Of a stretch of 21,324 nucleotides of DNA, positions 1 to 8,997 are shown in pieces; position 1 is the stretch's first letter; every line of letters begins with the position of its first letter. The notes beneath the pieces are model-generated. The model had not been told where the DNA came from and searched no databases. It saw only the letters and a list, made by a program, of their open reading frames with translations. The DNA lies in assembly GCA_947631215.1 (NCBI GenBank), contig CANRKN010000027.1, positions 1 through 21,324 of the forward strand, in the 5' to 3' direction. Source of the stretch: an uncultured Oscillospiraceae bacterium (lineage in GTDB: Bacteria > Bacillota_A > Clostridia > Oscillospirales > Oscillospiraceae). The position numbers were made by a program, and so were the translations under genes.

Positions 1-350
1 GCATCCCGGACGGCCAGGATGTCCCGCATCACGTCGTCCCAGCAGCCGTCCTTCACCATGCCCAGGTTCACCACCATGTCGATCTCCGAAGCGCCGTTGG
101 CGATGGCGTCCTTGGCCTCGGCGGCCTTGATGGCGCTGGTCATATACCCGTTGGGGAAGCCTATCACCGTGCAGATGGGCAGTCGGGGCCCCACATAGCG
201 CTTGGCGCCGGCCACATGGCTGGGCGGGATGCACACGCTGGCGCAGCCATAGCGGATGGCCTCGTCGCACAGGTCCCGTATCTGCTGCATGGTGCACTCG
301 GGCTTCAAAAGGGTGTGGTCACAGCGGCTCAGTATCTCGTTCAGTTCCAT
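1..350 (-). CDS. deoC: Deoxyribose-phosphate aldolase, N-terminal half (cut by window edge)
   Basis: DeoC cleaves 2-deoxyribose-5-phosphate to glyceraldehyde-3-phosphate and acetaldehyde in cytoplasmic deoxynucleoside salvage. The first 116 residues are visible; the family is usually about 215-260 residues. Seen: DHTLLKP near the N terminus (residues 11-17), CASVCIPP (37-43), TVIGFPNG (61-68) and EIDMVVNLG (89-97). The Asp at residue 91 matches the conserved active-site Asp of the family. The Schiff-base Lys lies beyond the window edge. The start at 348-350 is supported by an AAGGAGGA ribosome binding site a few bases upstream on the minus strand. A small GGGGC/GCCCC hairpin (366-380) lies in the leader. 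The gene is divergent from the SSB-like gene at 451. No convincing promoter was found in the 100-bp gap. Confidence 0.95.
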   Translation of the reverse strand, partial: MELNEILSRCDHTLLKPECTMQQIRDLCDEAIRYGCASVCIPPSHVAGAKRYVGPRLPICTVIGFPNGYMTSAIKAAEAKDAIANGASEIDMVVNLGMVKDGCWDDVMRDILAVRD

Positions 351-450
351 CGTTATCCTCCTTGCGGGGCCCTATGCCCCTTCGTATTTTGTTTCATATC
401 CGCTTCAAAGCCCTCATAAGCTGGAACATCAACGCTTGTGAGGTGCCGAC

Positions 451-1053
451 ATGGACGAGGTATTCGCCGCCAACCGGGCGGAGCTGTGCGGTACGGCGGC
501 CGCTCTCCCCCGCTACTCCCATGAGAGCCGGGGCATCCGTTTTCATATCTTCCCCCTGACCGTCCGCCGCCTGAGCGGCACGGCGGACACGGTGAACGTG
601 GTCCTCCGGGAGAGCATGCTGCCGGAGGATGATCTCATGCTGTCCGGACCCGTGCGCGTCATGGGGGAGCTTCGCTCATTCAACAACAAGAGCGGCGTGG
701 GCAGCCGCCTGGTGCTCACGGTCTTCGCCCGGGAGATTTCCCCCGGCGGAGAGGATGAGAACCGCATCAGCCTCACCGGCGCGGTGTGCAAGCCGCCTAT
801 ATTGCGCGTCACACCCATGGGCCGGGAGATATGCGACCTCATCCTGGCTGTGCCCCGGCGCTACCGGCGCAGCGACTACATACCCGTCATCGCCTGGGGC
901 CAGCAGGCCCGGGACGTGGCCGACTCCCCCGTGGGGACCCAGCTCACCGTCCGGGGCCGGCTCCAGAGCCGGGCCTATACCAAGGTCATCGACGGGGAGA
1001 GCTTCCAGCGCATGGCCTTCGAGGTATCCGCCGCGGACATTTTCCCCCTCTAA
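451..1053 (+). CDS. Single-stranded DNA-binding-like protein with two OB-fold-like halves
   Basis: This 200-residue protein resembles the SSB family, which binds and protects ssDNA. The second half (about 103-198) has the typical SSB order: an N-R-x-S-L-x-G strand start, a strand with CDLILAV, the Y-I-P-V-I-A-W-G segment (143-150) followed by a helix, then G-T-x-L-T-V-R-G-R-L (162-171) and a final strand. The first half (about 8-97) has a similar but more diverged layout (ELCGTAAALP at 11-20, SGPVRVMGELRS at 65-76), suggesting an internal duplication. There is no acidic C-terminal tip of the DDDIPF type, so it is probably not the housekeeping replication SSB that recruits partners through that tip. 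ATG 451 follows an AGGTG motif by 5 nt. The role is inferred from the fold, and the assignment to an SSB-like OB protein is fairly firm. Confidence 0.75.
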   Translation: MDEVFAANRAELCGTAAALPRYSHESRGIRFHIFPLTVRRLSGTADTVNVVLRESMLPEDDLMLSGPVRVMGELRSFNNKSGVGSRLVLTVFAREISPGGEDENRISLTGAVCKPPILRVTPMGREICDLILAVPRRYRRSDYIPVIAWGQQARDVADSPVGTQLTVRGRLQSRAYTKVIDGESFQRMAFEVSAADIFPL

Positions 1054-1108
1054 GCCTGCGCCAAAGAACATTTTTCATTTTATTATATCAAAAGCCCATT
1101 GTCAATTA

Positions 1109-1137
1109 TTGAAAAAATCCCCTGGATGGTATATGAT
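1109..1137 (+). promoter_or_regulatory. Sigma-A-type promoter of glgBA
   Basis: A -35 box TTGAAA (1109-1114) and a -10 box TATGAT (1132-1137) are separated by exactly 17 bp, in an AT-rich stretch that stands out from the GC-rich surroundings. The glgB start at 1181 is about 40 bp downstream of the expected transcription start. Confidence 0.75.
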
Positions 1138-1180
1138 ACAGTTAAGCACAAGTACCAAACACCATCAGGGGGGTAACGAT

Positions 1181-3031
<1,851 letters not shown>

Positions 3032-3037
3032 AACGCC

Positions 3038-4519
3038 ATGCAGATCAAAGATTTGAAAGCCCAGCTCGCGGAGCTGAAGAAGCAGAAGGGACTGGACCGG
3101 CCGGTGCGGGTGCTGCTGGCCTCCTCGGAGTGCGCTCCCCTGGCCAAGACCGGCGGCCTGGCCGATGTGGTGGGCACGCTGCCCAAGTATCTCAATAAGC
3201 TGGGCTTCGACGCCCGGGTCATGGTCCCCTACCACAAGGTCATCAAAGAAAAATACGGCGACAAGGTGGAGGACCTGTTCAGCTTCTATGTGTCCATGGG
3301 CTGGCGGACAAAGTTCGTGGGCATGTATAAGCTGGAGCTGGATGGGGTGTGCATCTGGCTCATCGAAAACGAGGAGTATTTCGGCGGGCCCATCTACATG
3401 CCCGACCAGGAGGGCGAGCAGTACGCCTATTTCACCCGCGCCGTCCTGGAGGCCCTGCTCCGCCTGAAGTTCATCCCCGACATCATCCACTGCAACGACT
3501 GGCATGTGGGCATGCTGCCGCTGCTTCTGAAGACCCAGTATGTGGACTCGGAGCTGGGCAACACCCAGACCCTTCTCACCATCCACAACATCGCCTATCA
3601 GGGCCTGTGCCAGTTCGACTTCGTGCAGGATTTCCTCTCCATCCCCGACGGGTGCCTTGGCCTTATGGAGCGCTACGGCATGGCGGACTTTTTGAAGGCC
3701 GGCTGCGTCATGGCGGACCGTGTCAACACCGTCAGCCCCTCCTACGCCCGGGAGATATGCACCTGGGAGTACGGCGAGGGCCTGGATCCTGTGCTGAGCC
3801 TTCGGGGCGACGTGGACGGCATCGTCAACGGCATCGACAAGACCGTGTGGAACCCCGGCAAGGACCCGAAGATCCCCGCCAGCTTCACCCGCTCCAAGAT
3901 GAGCGGCAAGCTGGCCTGCAAGCTGGCCCTCATGGAGGAGACTGGTCTGGAAGTGGTCCCCGAGCGGCCCCTCATCGGCATGGTGACACGCTTGGTCGAG
4001 CAGAAGGGCCTGGAGCTGGTCATGGCGGCCATGGACCAGCTTCTTGAGGAAAACGACTTCGCCTTCATCCTGCTGGGCAGCGGCAACAAGAAGTATGAGA
4101 CCTGGCTCAAGGAGCTGATGGAGCGCCACCCCGGCAAGGCCTGCGCCTGGATCGGCTACGATGACGACCTGAGCCACCACATCTACGCCGGGTGCGACTT
4201 CTTCCTCATGCCCTCCCGCTTCGAGCCCTGCGGTATCTCCCAGCTCATCGCCATGGCCTACGGCACCCTGCCCATCGTCCGGGAGACCGGCGGCCTGCGG
4301 GACACGGTGCAGCCTTACAACCAGTACACCGGCGAGGGCACCGGCATCACCTTCTCCCGCATGGACGGCTACGACATGGCCGACGCCGTGCGCCGGGCCC
4401 TGGAACTCTACGGGAACAAGCCCGCCATGAAGGGCCTCATCAAGAACGCCATGGCCGTGGACTACTCCTGCGACAGCTGGGCGTTTGAGTACGGGCAGTT
4501 GTATCTTAATATGCTGTAA
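3038..4519 (+). CDS. glgA: Glycogen synthase (ADP-glucose, GT5)
   Basis: GlgA elongates alpha-1,4-glucan chains, normally from ADP-glucose. The protein has 493 residues and the two Rossmann-like halves of a GT-B enzyme. Seen: the sugar-nucleotide-binding KTGGLADV motif (37-44), HNIAYQG, VNGID, and the C-terminal MPSRFEPCGISQ motif with the conserved Glu at about 396. The KTGG motif lies about 20 residues further in than in E. coli GlgA, because of a charged, helix-like N-terminal extension (MQIKDLKAQL and on). The start is nevertheless well supported: its ribosome binding site GAGGAGGA overlaps the glgB stop codon. With glgB it forms a two-gene operon. ADP-glucose pyrophosphorylase genes must be elsewhere. 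The transcript probably ends at the hairpin at 4628-4654. Confidence 0.96.
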   Translation: MQIKDLKAQLAELKKQKGLDRPVRVLLASSECAPLAKTGGLADVVGTLPKYLNKLGFDARVMVPYHKVIKEKYGDKVEDLFSFYVSMGWRTKFVGMYKLELDGVCIWLIENEEYFGGPIYMPDQEGEQYAYFTRAVLEALLRLKFIPDIIHCNDWHVGMLPLLLKTQYVDSELGNTQTLLTIHNIAYQGLCQFDFVQDFLSIPDGCLGLMERYGMADFLKAGCVMADRVNTVSPSYAREICTWEYGEGLDPVLSLRGDVDGIVNGIDKTVWNPGKDPKIPASFTRSKMSGKLACKLALMEETGLEVVPERPLIGMVTRLVEQKGLELVMAAMDQLLEENDFAFILLGSGNKKYETWLKELMERHPGKACAWIGYDDDLSHHIYAGCDFFLMPSRFEPCGISQLIAMAYGTLPIVRETGGLRDTVQPYNQYTGEGTGITFSRMDGYDMADAVRRALELYGNKPAMKGLIKNAMAVDYSCDSWAFEYGQLYLNML

Positions 4520-4530
4520 GCATACATATT

Positions 4531-4652
4531 GGAAGCCTCCCTCTGACGAGGGAGGTGGCACGGCGAAGCCGTGACGGAGGGAGAGAATTTAATATCTCTC
4601 CCCCAGTCACCGCTTCCAGCGGCGACAGCCCCCTCGTCTGAGGGGGCCTTTC
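4531..4652. repeat. Imperfect palindromic element with nested hairpins (candidate dispersed repeat)
   Basis: The left arm (4531-4586) and the reverse complement of the right arm (4595-4652) align over their whole length with scattered mismatches and one 2-nt gap, around an 8-nt AT centre. Each arm folds on its own. Left: an 8-bp stem 4536-4543/4548-4555 and a 6-bp stem 4559-4564/4568-4573. Right: a 9-bp stem with one mismatch 4606-4614/4618-4626 and an 8-bp stem 4628-4635/4640-4647. The innermost arm ends pair as well (4579-4586/4595-4602). It carries no gene. The architecture is that of a non-coding palindromic repeat of the MITE or BIME kind. I recall similar sequence in gut Clostridia but cannot check copy number. 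Confidence 0.7.
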
Positions 4653-4654
4653 TT
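4628..4654 (+). terminator. Intrinsic terminator after glgBA (last hairpin of the palindromic element)
   Basis: A perfect 8-bp stem GCCCCCTC/GAGGGGGC with a 4-nt loop is followed by CTTTCTT. The U tract is short and interrupted, so termination may be incomplete. Confidence 0.6.
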
Positions 4655-4676
4655 ATGTACTTTTCTCCAAAACTCC

Positions 4677-4707
4677 TGCGACCATCCCTCTTTTTTCGGC
4701 AGTATAT
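4677..4707 (+). promoter_or_regulatory. Possible alternative-sigma promoter before the sigma factor gene
   Basis: TGCGACC (4677-4683) and GTATAT (4702-4707) sit 18 bp apart, recalling the TGaAAC/CGTATA layout of ECF-type promoters and suggesting autoregulation by the downstream sigma factor. Against it, the transcript would start almost at the ribosome binding site (4712-4717). No sigma-A promoter is visible here either. Confidence 0.3.
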
Positions 4708-4725
4708 AGGCAGGAGGTGAAGCCT

Positions 4726-5283
4726 ATGGACGACAGCGCCATCGTGTCGCTGTATCTGGCCCGCTCGGAGCGGGCGCTGGAGGAGACGGCGGCCAAGTAT
4801 GGCCCCTACTGCCGCACTGTGGCGGCCAACATCCTGCCCGACGACCGGGATATCGACGAGGCCGTGTCCGACGCGTATATGGCCGCCTGGGGCTCCATCC
4901 CGCCCCAGGAGCCGGCGCGGCTGGATACGTATCTCGCCAAGCTCACCCGCCGGGCAGCCATGAAGCGCTGGCGGGCCAAAGACGCTCAAAAGCGGGGCTG
5001 CGGCCAGCCGGAGGCGGCATTGGAGGAGCTGGCAGAGCTGCTCCCCGGCGGTACGGACCCGGCGGGGACGGTGGAGGCGAAGGATCTGACCCGGGCCCTG
5101 GATAGTTTTCTGGAAGCCCTGCCGGCTGAGCAGCGGCGGGTGTTCCTGCGCCGGTACTGGTTCTTCGATACCATCGACGATATCGCCGCCCGGTACGGCT
5201 TCACCCCCAGCAAGGTAAAGTCCATGCTGGCCCGGACACGGGTCCGGCTCATGGACAGGCTGAAAGAGGAGGGTTATCTATGA
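4726..5283 (+). CDS. Sigma-70 family (ECF-like) RNA polymerase sigma factor
   Basis: This 185-residue protein has the two core domains of a small alternative sigma factor. Region 2 (about 8-82) includes NILPDDRDIDEAVSDAYMAAW, and region 4 (about 125-182) has an LPAEQRRVFLRRYW start and a helix-turn-helix (IDDIAARYGFTPSKVKSMLAR). It would direct RNA polymerase to a small regulon. ATG 4726 is preferred over the in-frame GTG 4717, because AGGAGG (4712-4717) is 8 nt before ATG 4726 and overlaps the GTG. The stop overlaps the next start (ATGA, 5280-5283), a typical coupling of a sigma factor with its membrane anti-sigma. Target promoters and the inducing signal are unknown. Confidence 0.88.
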   Translation: MDDSAIVSLYLARSERALEETAAKYGPYCRTVAANILPDDRDIDEAVSDAYMAAWGSIPPQEPARLDTYLAKLTRRAAMKRWRAKDAQKRGCGQPEAALEELAELLPGGTDPAGTVEAKDLTRALDSFLEALPAEQRRVFLRRYWFFDTIDDIAARYGFTPSKVKSMLARTRVRLMDRLKEEGYL

Positions 5284-6263
5284 ACGCAGAAACTATCCTG
5301 GACGCCCTGGGAGACGTGTCCGACGCCTGGATCGCCGATGCGGAAACTCCCGTCCGGCGGCGCCGCCCGGTGCGGTGGATAGGCGTGCTGGCGGCAGTGC
5401 TGGCGCTGACTGTGGCCCTGGCCGCCACGGCGGCGGCCTATACCGAAGCGGGCCACGCCATCCTCTACGCCCTCTCCCCCGCCGTGGCCCAGGCTCTCAA
5501 GCCCGTGAACGAGTCCAGCGAGAAAAACGGCGTGCGCATGACGGTGGACAGCGCCGTCATCGAAAACAACACCGCCTATATCCGCATCAATATGACCGAT
5601 TTGGAAGGGGACCTCTTTGACGGCTCCGTGGACCTGTATGACAGCTACAGCGTGGACAGGGCCTTCGACTGCGTAGGCCACTGCACCAAGGAAGGCTATG
5701 ACGAGGCCACCCACACCGTCACCTATCTCATCCAGCTCGCCCCCATGGACGACACTGTCCTTAAGCCCGGCAAGGTGACCTTCCGTGTCGGGGAGCTTCG
5801 CGGCCACTCGGAGCAATGGGAGCAGGTCATAGACGATGTGGACCTGACCGCCGCCGACCCGGCCCCGGAGACGCTCTCCAACGCCGATCTGCAGGCCCTG
5901 TACGGCTTCCAGGGCGTCCCTCCGGAACAGGACTGCCTCGCCCCCGGCGAGCCCACGGAGATATGCCCCGGCGCGGCTATCACAGGCCTTGGCTGGGTGG
6001 ACGGAAAGCTCCGGGTCCAGATACGGGAGCAGCTGAGCGCGGAGTTGAACACCACCGGCTTTGTATGGCTGACGGATGAGGACGACGCCCGGCTCGACAC
6101 AGACTATGAGATCTTTTTCGACCAGGCAAACCAGTTCCGCTATGACAATTATGACTTTGACGTCACGCCGGAGGAGGCGGGCAGTTTTAAACTGGCGGGC
6201 TTCTTCCATATCTTGAAGGACCCCATAGACGGCCCCTGGTCCGTCACTTTCAAATTGCAATAG
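5280..6263 (+). CDS. DUF4179-like single-pass membrane protein, probable anti-sigma factor
   Basis: The 327-residue protein has a short cytoplasmic N terminus (1-30, ending in an Arg-rich stretch), one hydrophobic segment (about 33-53, rich in Ala, Val and Leu) and a large extracytoplasmic part of about 270 residues. This is the arrangement of the DUF4179 proteins found directly behind such sigma factors in Clostridia, in which the N terminus is thought to hold the sigma factor and the outer part to sense a signal. The start overlaps the sigma stop as ATGA. The outer part has many acidic residues and a few scattered Cys but no catalytic motif I recognise. The anti-sigma role is inferred from context and topology. 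A terminator follows at once. Confidence 0.75.
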   Translation: MNAETILDALGDVSDAWIADAETPVRRRRPVRWIGVLAAVLALTVALAATAAAYTEAGHAILYALSPAVAQALKPVNESSEKNGVRMTVDSAVIENNTAYIRINMTDLEGDLFDGSVDLYDSYSVDRAFDCVGHCTKEGYDEATHTVTYLIQLAPMDDTVLKPGKVTFRVGELRGHSEQWEQVIDDVDLTAADPAPETLSNADLQALYGFQGVPPEQDCLAPGEPTEICPGAAITGLGWVDGKLRVQIREQLSAELNTTGFVWLTDEDDARLDTDYEIFFDQANQFRYDNYDFDVTPEEAGSFKLAGFFHILKDPIDGPWSVTFKLQ

Positions 6264-6278
6264 TTCGTTATATGCGCG

Positions 6279-6307
6279 AAAAGCCTCCGGTCCGCCGGGG
6301 GCTTTTT
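6279..6307 (+). terminator. Intrinsic terminator of the sigma/anti-sigma operon
   Basis: The stem AAGCCTCCGG/CCGGGGGCTT (6281-6290/6295-6304, one T-G wobble) has a TCCG loop and is followed by a T run. Two further A-T pairs extend the base. Confidence 0.88.
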
Positions 6308-6321
6308 GGGTATATTCGCTC

Positions 6322-6350
6322 TTGTACCTTGGTTATAAATACGGTAAAAT
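6322..6350 (+). promoter_or_regulatory. Putative promoter of the ParB-like/BMP operon
   Basis: TTGTAC (6322-6327) and TAAAAT (6345-6350) are separated by 17 bp, directly after the preceding terminator and 38 bp before the ATG at 6388. The -10 box is good and the -35 box is weak. Confidence 0.5.
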
Positions 6351-6387
6351 GTGCCATCGAATAAACCACGCGAAAGGAGCCCGCGCC

Positions 6388-8316
6388 ATGCAGATACCCG
6401 AATACGCCGAGGCGTACAAGCTGGCCCAAAAGGAGTTCCGCCGCTGCACCGCGGCGGGCGAATACCCCTATCCCCCGGCGCTGGACGCCTTTTTGAGCGC
6501 GGAGCAGTTTGCCGGCGGCGTGGACCTGGGCGTCATCCAAGTCCCTATGGAGTTCGTGGTGGGCACCCGCACCGCCGGGCGCACCAACGCCTTCGCCCGC
6601 AACTTCATGCCCCTCATGGGCTCCGAGACGGAGTTCGCCGGCAAGTGGCAGACATTGTGCCAGGCCCACATGGCCGAGGGCATCCGGGAGCCCATCAAGG
6701 CCTGGGAGTACATGAACCGGTTTTACGTGGAGGAGGGCAACAAGCGGGTCAGCGTCTTAAAATTCTTTGACGCGGAGACCGTGGAGGCCCAGGTCACCCG
6801 CATCCTGCCCCCTATCCGGGACGACGCGGAGACAGTCCTCTACTACGAGTTCGTGGAGTTCTACCGGGCCGCCAAGATAAACTATATCGAATTCACCCGC
6901 CCCGGCGGGTATGTGAGGCTCCAGCAGCTATTGGGCAAGAGCGCCGGCCAGGTCTGGACCGACGACGATAGGATGAACTTCCGGGCGGCCTACAGCTGGT
7001 TTCGAACCGCCTTTGAGGCCAACGGCGGCGGGAAGCTGGCCATCACCGTGGGCGACGCCCTGCTGGCCTTTTTGGAGGTATACGGCTACCAAGCCCTGCG
7101 GGAAATGACCGGGCAGGTGCTCAAGAAGGCCCTGGGGCAGATGTGGGAGGAGATCGCCCTCCTGCAGGAGCCCTCCCCCATCGACGTGAAGCTGGACCCG
7201 GAGGAAGAAAAGTCCGGCAATATCCTGACCAAAGTCCTGCCCAAGGCCGAGCCCAAGAAGCTGCGGGTGGCCTTCATCCACGACAAGAACCCCGCCCTCT
7301 CCGGCTGGACCTACGGCCATGAGCTGGGCCGGGAGCATGTCCAGCGGGTGCTGGGGGACGAGATCGAGACCGAGGCCTACTTCAACGCCCTGGACGCGGA
7401 CCCCCGGGAGGTCATCGAGCTGGCCGTGAATGAGGGGGCCGGCGTTATCTTCACCACCTCCCCCCGGCTCATGCCCGCCAGCCTCCGGGCGGCGGTGGAC
7501 CACCCCAAGGTCATCATCCTCAACTGCTCTCTGAACCAGTCCCACCGGTACGTGCGCACCTACTACGCCCGGATGTATGAGGCCAAATTCATCGCCGGGG
7601 CCATCGCAGGCTCCCTGGCCGGAGAGCACGACCTGGGCTACCTGTGCGACTACCCCATATACGGCCAGGTGGCGGGCATCAACGCCTTCGCTCTGGGGGC
7701 CCAGAGCGCCAATCCCCGGGTCCGGGTATACCTGGAATGGTCCGGCGTGGGCGGCGTGGAGGCCGCCACGAAGCGCCTCACCGATAGGGGCATACAGCTC
7801 ATCTCCTCCCAGGACCTGGCGCGCTTGGCCGACCAGGGCCGGGCTCCCTTCGGCCTGTCTCTCGTGACGGAGGACGGGTCCGTGAACCTGGCCATGCCGG
7901 TGTGGCAGTGGGGCGTATACTATGAATCCCTCCTGCGGCGCATCCGGGACAAGAGCTTTCAGGCCGAGCCCGGCGCCAGTCCCAAGGCCCTCAACTACTA
8001 CTGGGGCATGAGCGCGGGCGTGGTGGAGATGCGCTATTCCGACAAGCTGCCCGCCTCTACGCGAAAGCTGGCGGGGCTTTTGGAGCGCACGCTGCGGGCC
8101 GGGCTCTGCACCCCCTTCCGGGGGCCACTCTACGACCAGCAGGGCCATGAGGTCCTGGGGAAGGACGCCGTGCTGCCCCCGGAGCGGGTCATCGACATGG
8201 CCTGGCTCAATGAGAACGTCCTGGGCTCTATTCCCCGCTACGAGGACCTGACCGACGTGGGCAAGGCCACCGTGGGCATCGCGGGCGTCATGTCTCCCGG
8301 AAAGGCGGAGGCATGA
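6388..8316 (+). CDS. Cytoplasmic two-domain protein: ParB-like N-terminal region and BMP-type binding-protein domain
   Basis: The protein has 642 residues. The C-terminal part (about 290-640) resembles the BMP/PnrA-type substrate-binding lipoprotein domain, which in transporters binds nucleosides: KLRVAFIHDK, then alternating strands such as GVIFTTSPR (352-360), VIILNCSLN and FIAGAIAGSLAGEHDLGYLCD. The N-terminal part contains a ParB/sulfiredoxin-like stretch (about 46-142) in which EPIKAWE precedes EEGNKRVSVLKFF (115-127), comparable to the DGxxR-AL core of ParB-like domains. There is no signal peptide, lipobox or membrane segment, so it should stay in the cytoplasm and is not an ordinary transporter component. 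ATG 6388 is preferred because AAAGGAG lies 8 nt upstream; the frame is open back to a TTG at 6322, which lies in the promoter. It overlaps the phosphoesterase gene by ATGA. The function is unknown; ligand sensing is a guess. Confidence 0.7.
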   Translation: MQIPEYAEAYKLAQKEFRRCTAAGEYPYPPALDAFLSAEQFAGGVDLGVIQVPMEFVVGTRTAGRTNAFARNFMPLMGSETEFAGKWQTLCQAHMAEGIREPIKAWEYMNRFYVEEGNKRVSVLKFFDAETVEAQVTRILPPIRDDAETVLYYEFVEFYRAAKINYIEFTRPGGYVRLQQLLGKSAGQVWTDDDRMNFRAAYSWFRTAFEANGGGKLAITVGDALLAFLEVYGYQALREMTGQVLKKALGQMWEEIALLQEPSPIDVKLDPEEEKSGNILTKVLPKAEPKKLRVAFIHDKNPALSGWTYGHELGREHVQRVLGDEIETEAYFNALDADPREVIELAVNEGAGVIFTTSPRLMPASLRAAVDHPKVIILNCSLNQSHRYVRTYYARMYEAKFIAGAIAGSLAGEHDLGYLCDYPIYGQVAGINAFALGAQSANPRVRVYLEWSGVGGVEAATKRLTDRGIQLISSQDLARLADQGRAPFGLSLVTEDGSVNLAMPVWQWGVYYESLLRRIRDKSFQAEPGASPKALNYYWGMSAGVVEMRYSDKLPASTRKLAGLLERTLRAGLCTPFRGPLYDQQGHEVLGKDAVLPPERVIDMAWLNENVLGSIPRYEDLTDVGKATVGIAGVMSPGKAEA

Positions 8317-8903
8317 AGATCCTGGCTGTGTCCGACGTGCCCTGCCCCGCCTATTACGACCACTACACCCCCGGCTGTCTGGATGAATATGACCTCATCC
8401 TGGCCTGCGGGGACCTGCGGCGGACCTATCTTGAATTTCTCGTCACCATGGCGAAATGCCCCCTGGTCTACGTCCGGGGCAACCATGACGACGAGTACAT
8501 AGAAAATCCCCCCGAGGGCTGCATCTGCGCCGACGGGGACCTGGTGACGGTGAACGGTGTGCGCATCCTGGGGCTGGGAGGCTCCTACCGCTACCGGCAG
8601 GGGGAGTGCATGTACACCGAGAACGGCATGCGCTGGCGGGTATTCCGGCTGCTGCCCAAGATCGCCCGCCGCCGGGGCTTCGATATCCTCCTGACCCATG
8701 CCCCGGCCCGGGGCGTCAACGACTTCGACACCCTCTCCCACCGGGGCTTTCAGTGCTTCTGCCAGCTCATGGACCGGTATAGACCTAAATACTTCGTCCA
8801 CGGCCACATCCACCGCACCTACGGCCCCCATATCCCCCAGCGCAGCCAGTACGGGGACACGGAGGTCATCAACGCCTACGAGCGGTGCGTCATCGAGCTG
8901 TGA
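8313..8903 (+). CDS. Metallophosphoesterase (calcineurin-like)
   Basis: The 196-residue protein has the calcineurin-like phosphoesterase motifs in order: SD (Asp8), CGDL (Asp34), GNHD (56-59), THA (His129) and GHIH (164-167). These would form a two-metal centre hydrolysing a phosphate mono- or diester. The first motif, normally D-x-H, reads D-V-P, so one usual metal ligand is missing. The close match of the other motifs argues that it is still an enzyme, perhaps with altered metal binding. The start overlaps the stop of the ParB-like/BMP gene (ATGA at 8313-8316), so the two are made together and probably act in one process. The substrate is unknown. Confidence 0.88.
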   Translation: MKILAVSDVPCPAYYDHYTPGCLDEYDLILACGDLRRTYLEFLVTMAKCPLVYVRGNHDDEYIENPPEGCICADGDLVTVNGVRILGLGGSYRYRQGECMYTENGMRWRVFRLLPKIARRRGFDILLTHAPARGVNDFDTLSHRGFQCFCQLMDRYRPKYFVHGHIHRTYGPHIPQRSQYGDTEVINAYERCVIEL

Positions 8904-8919
8904 GAAAAATATTAAAAAC

Positions 8920-8938
8920 ATACCTGTAAAACAGGTAT
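8920..8938. promoter_or_regulatory. Perfect inverted repeat, operator-like, next to the pdxK promoter
   Basis: ATACCTGT AAA ACAGGTAT is an 8+8 perfect palindrome with a 3-nt centre. Its last base is the first base of the -35 box. It could be a repressor or activator operator, or a weak hairpin behind the phosphoesterase gene. There is no T run after it, which favours an operator. I cannot name the regulator. Confidence 0.5.
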
Positions 8939-8965
8939 TGCATTTTCCATTTTTCGTGCTATACT
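8938..8965 (+). promoter_or_regulatory. Extended -10 promoter of the pyridoxal kinase gene
   Basis: TATACT (8960-8965) is preceded by TGC (8957-8959), the extended -10 form, with a weak -35 TTGCAT (8938-8943) 16 bp upstream. An AAGGAGG ribosome binding site follows at 8981-8987. Confidence 0.6.
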
Positions 8966-8997
8966 ATGGCTTACCCATACAAGGAGGCGTAAATCTC

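Noticed and set aside
629..1180. N-terminal extension of glgB to give an 800-residue protein
   Set aside because: The extension overlaps the SSB-like gene in another frame and crosses the glgB promoter. The ATG at 1181 has a good ribosome binding site and starts just before the CBM48 domain.
6322..6387. Earlier start of the ParB-like/BMP protein at TTG 6322
   Set aside because: This start lies in the putative promoter and has no ribosome binding site. ATG 6388 has AAAGGAG at the right distance. The extension would not add a signal peptide.
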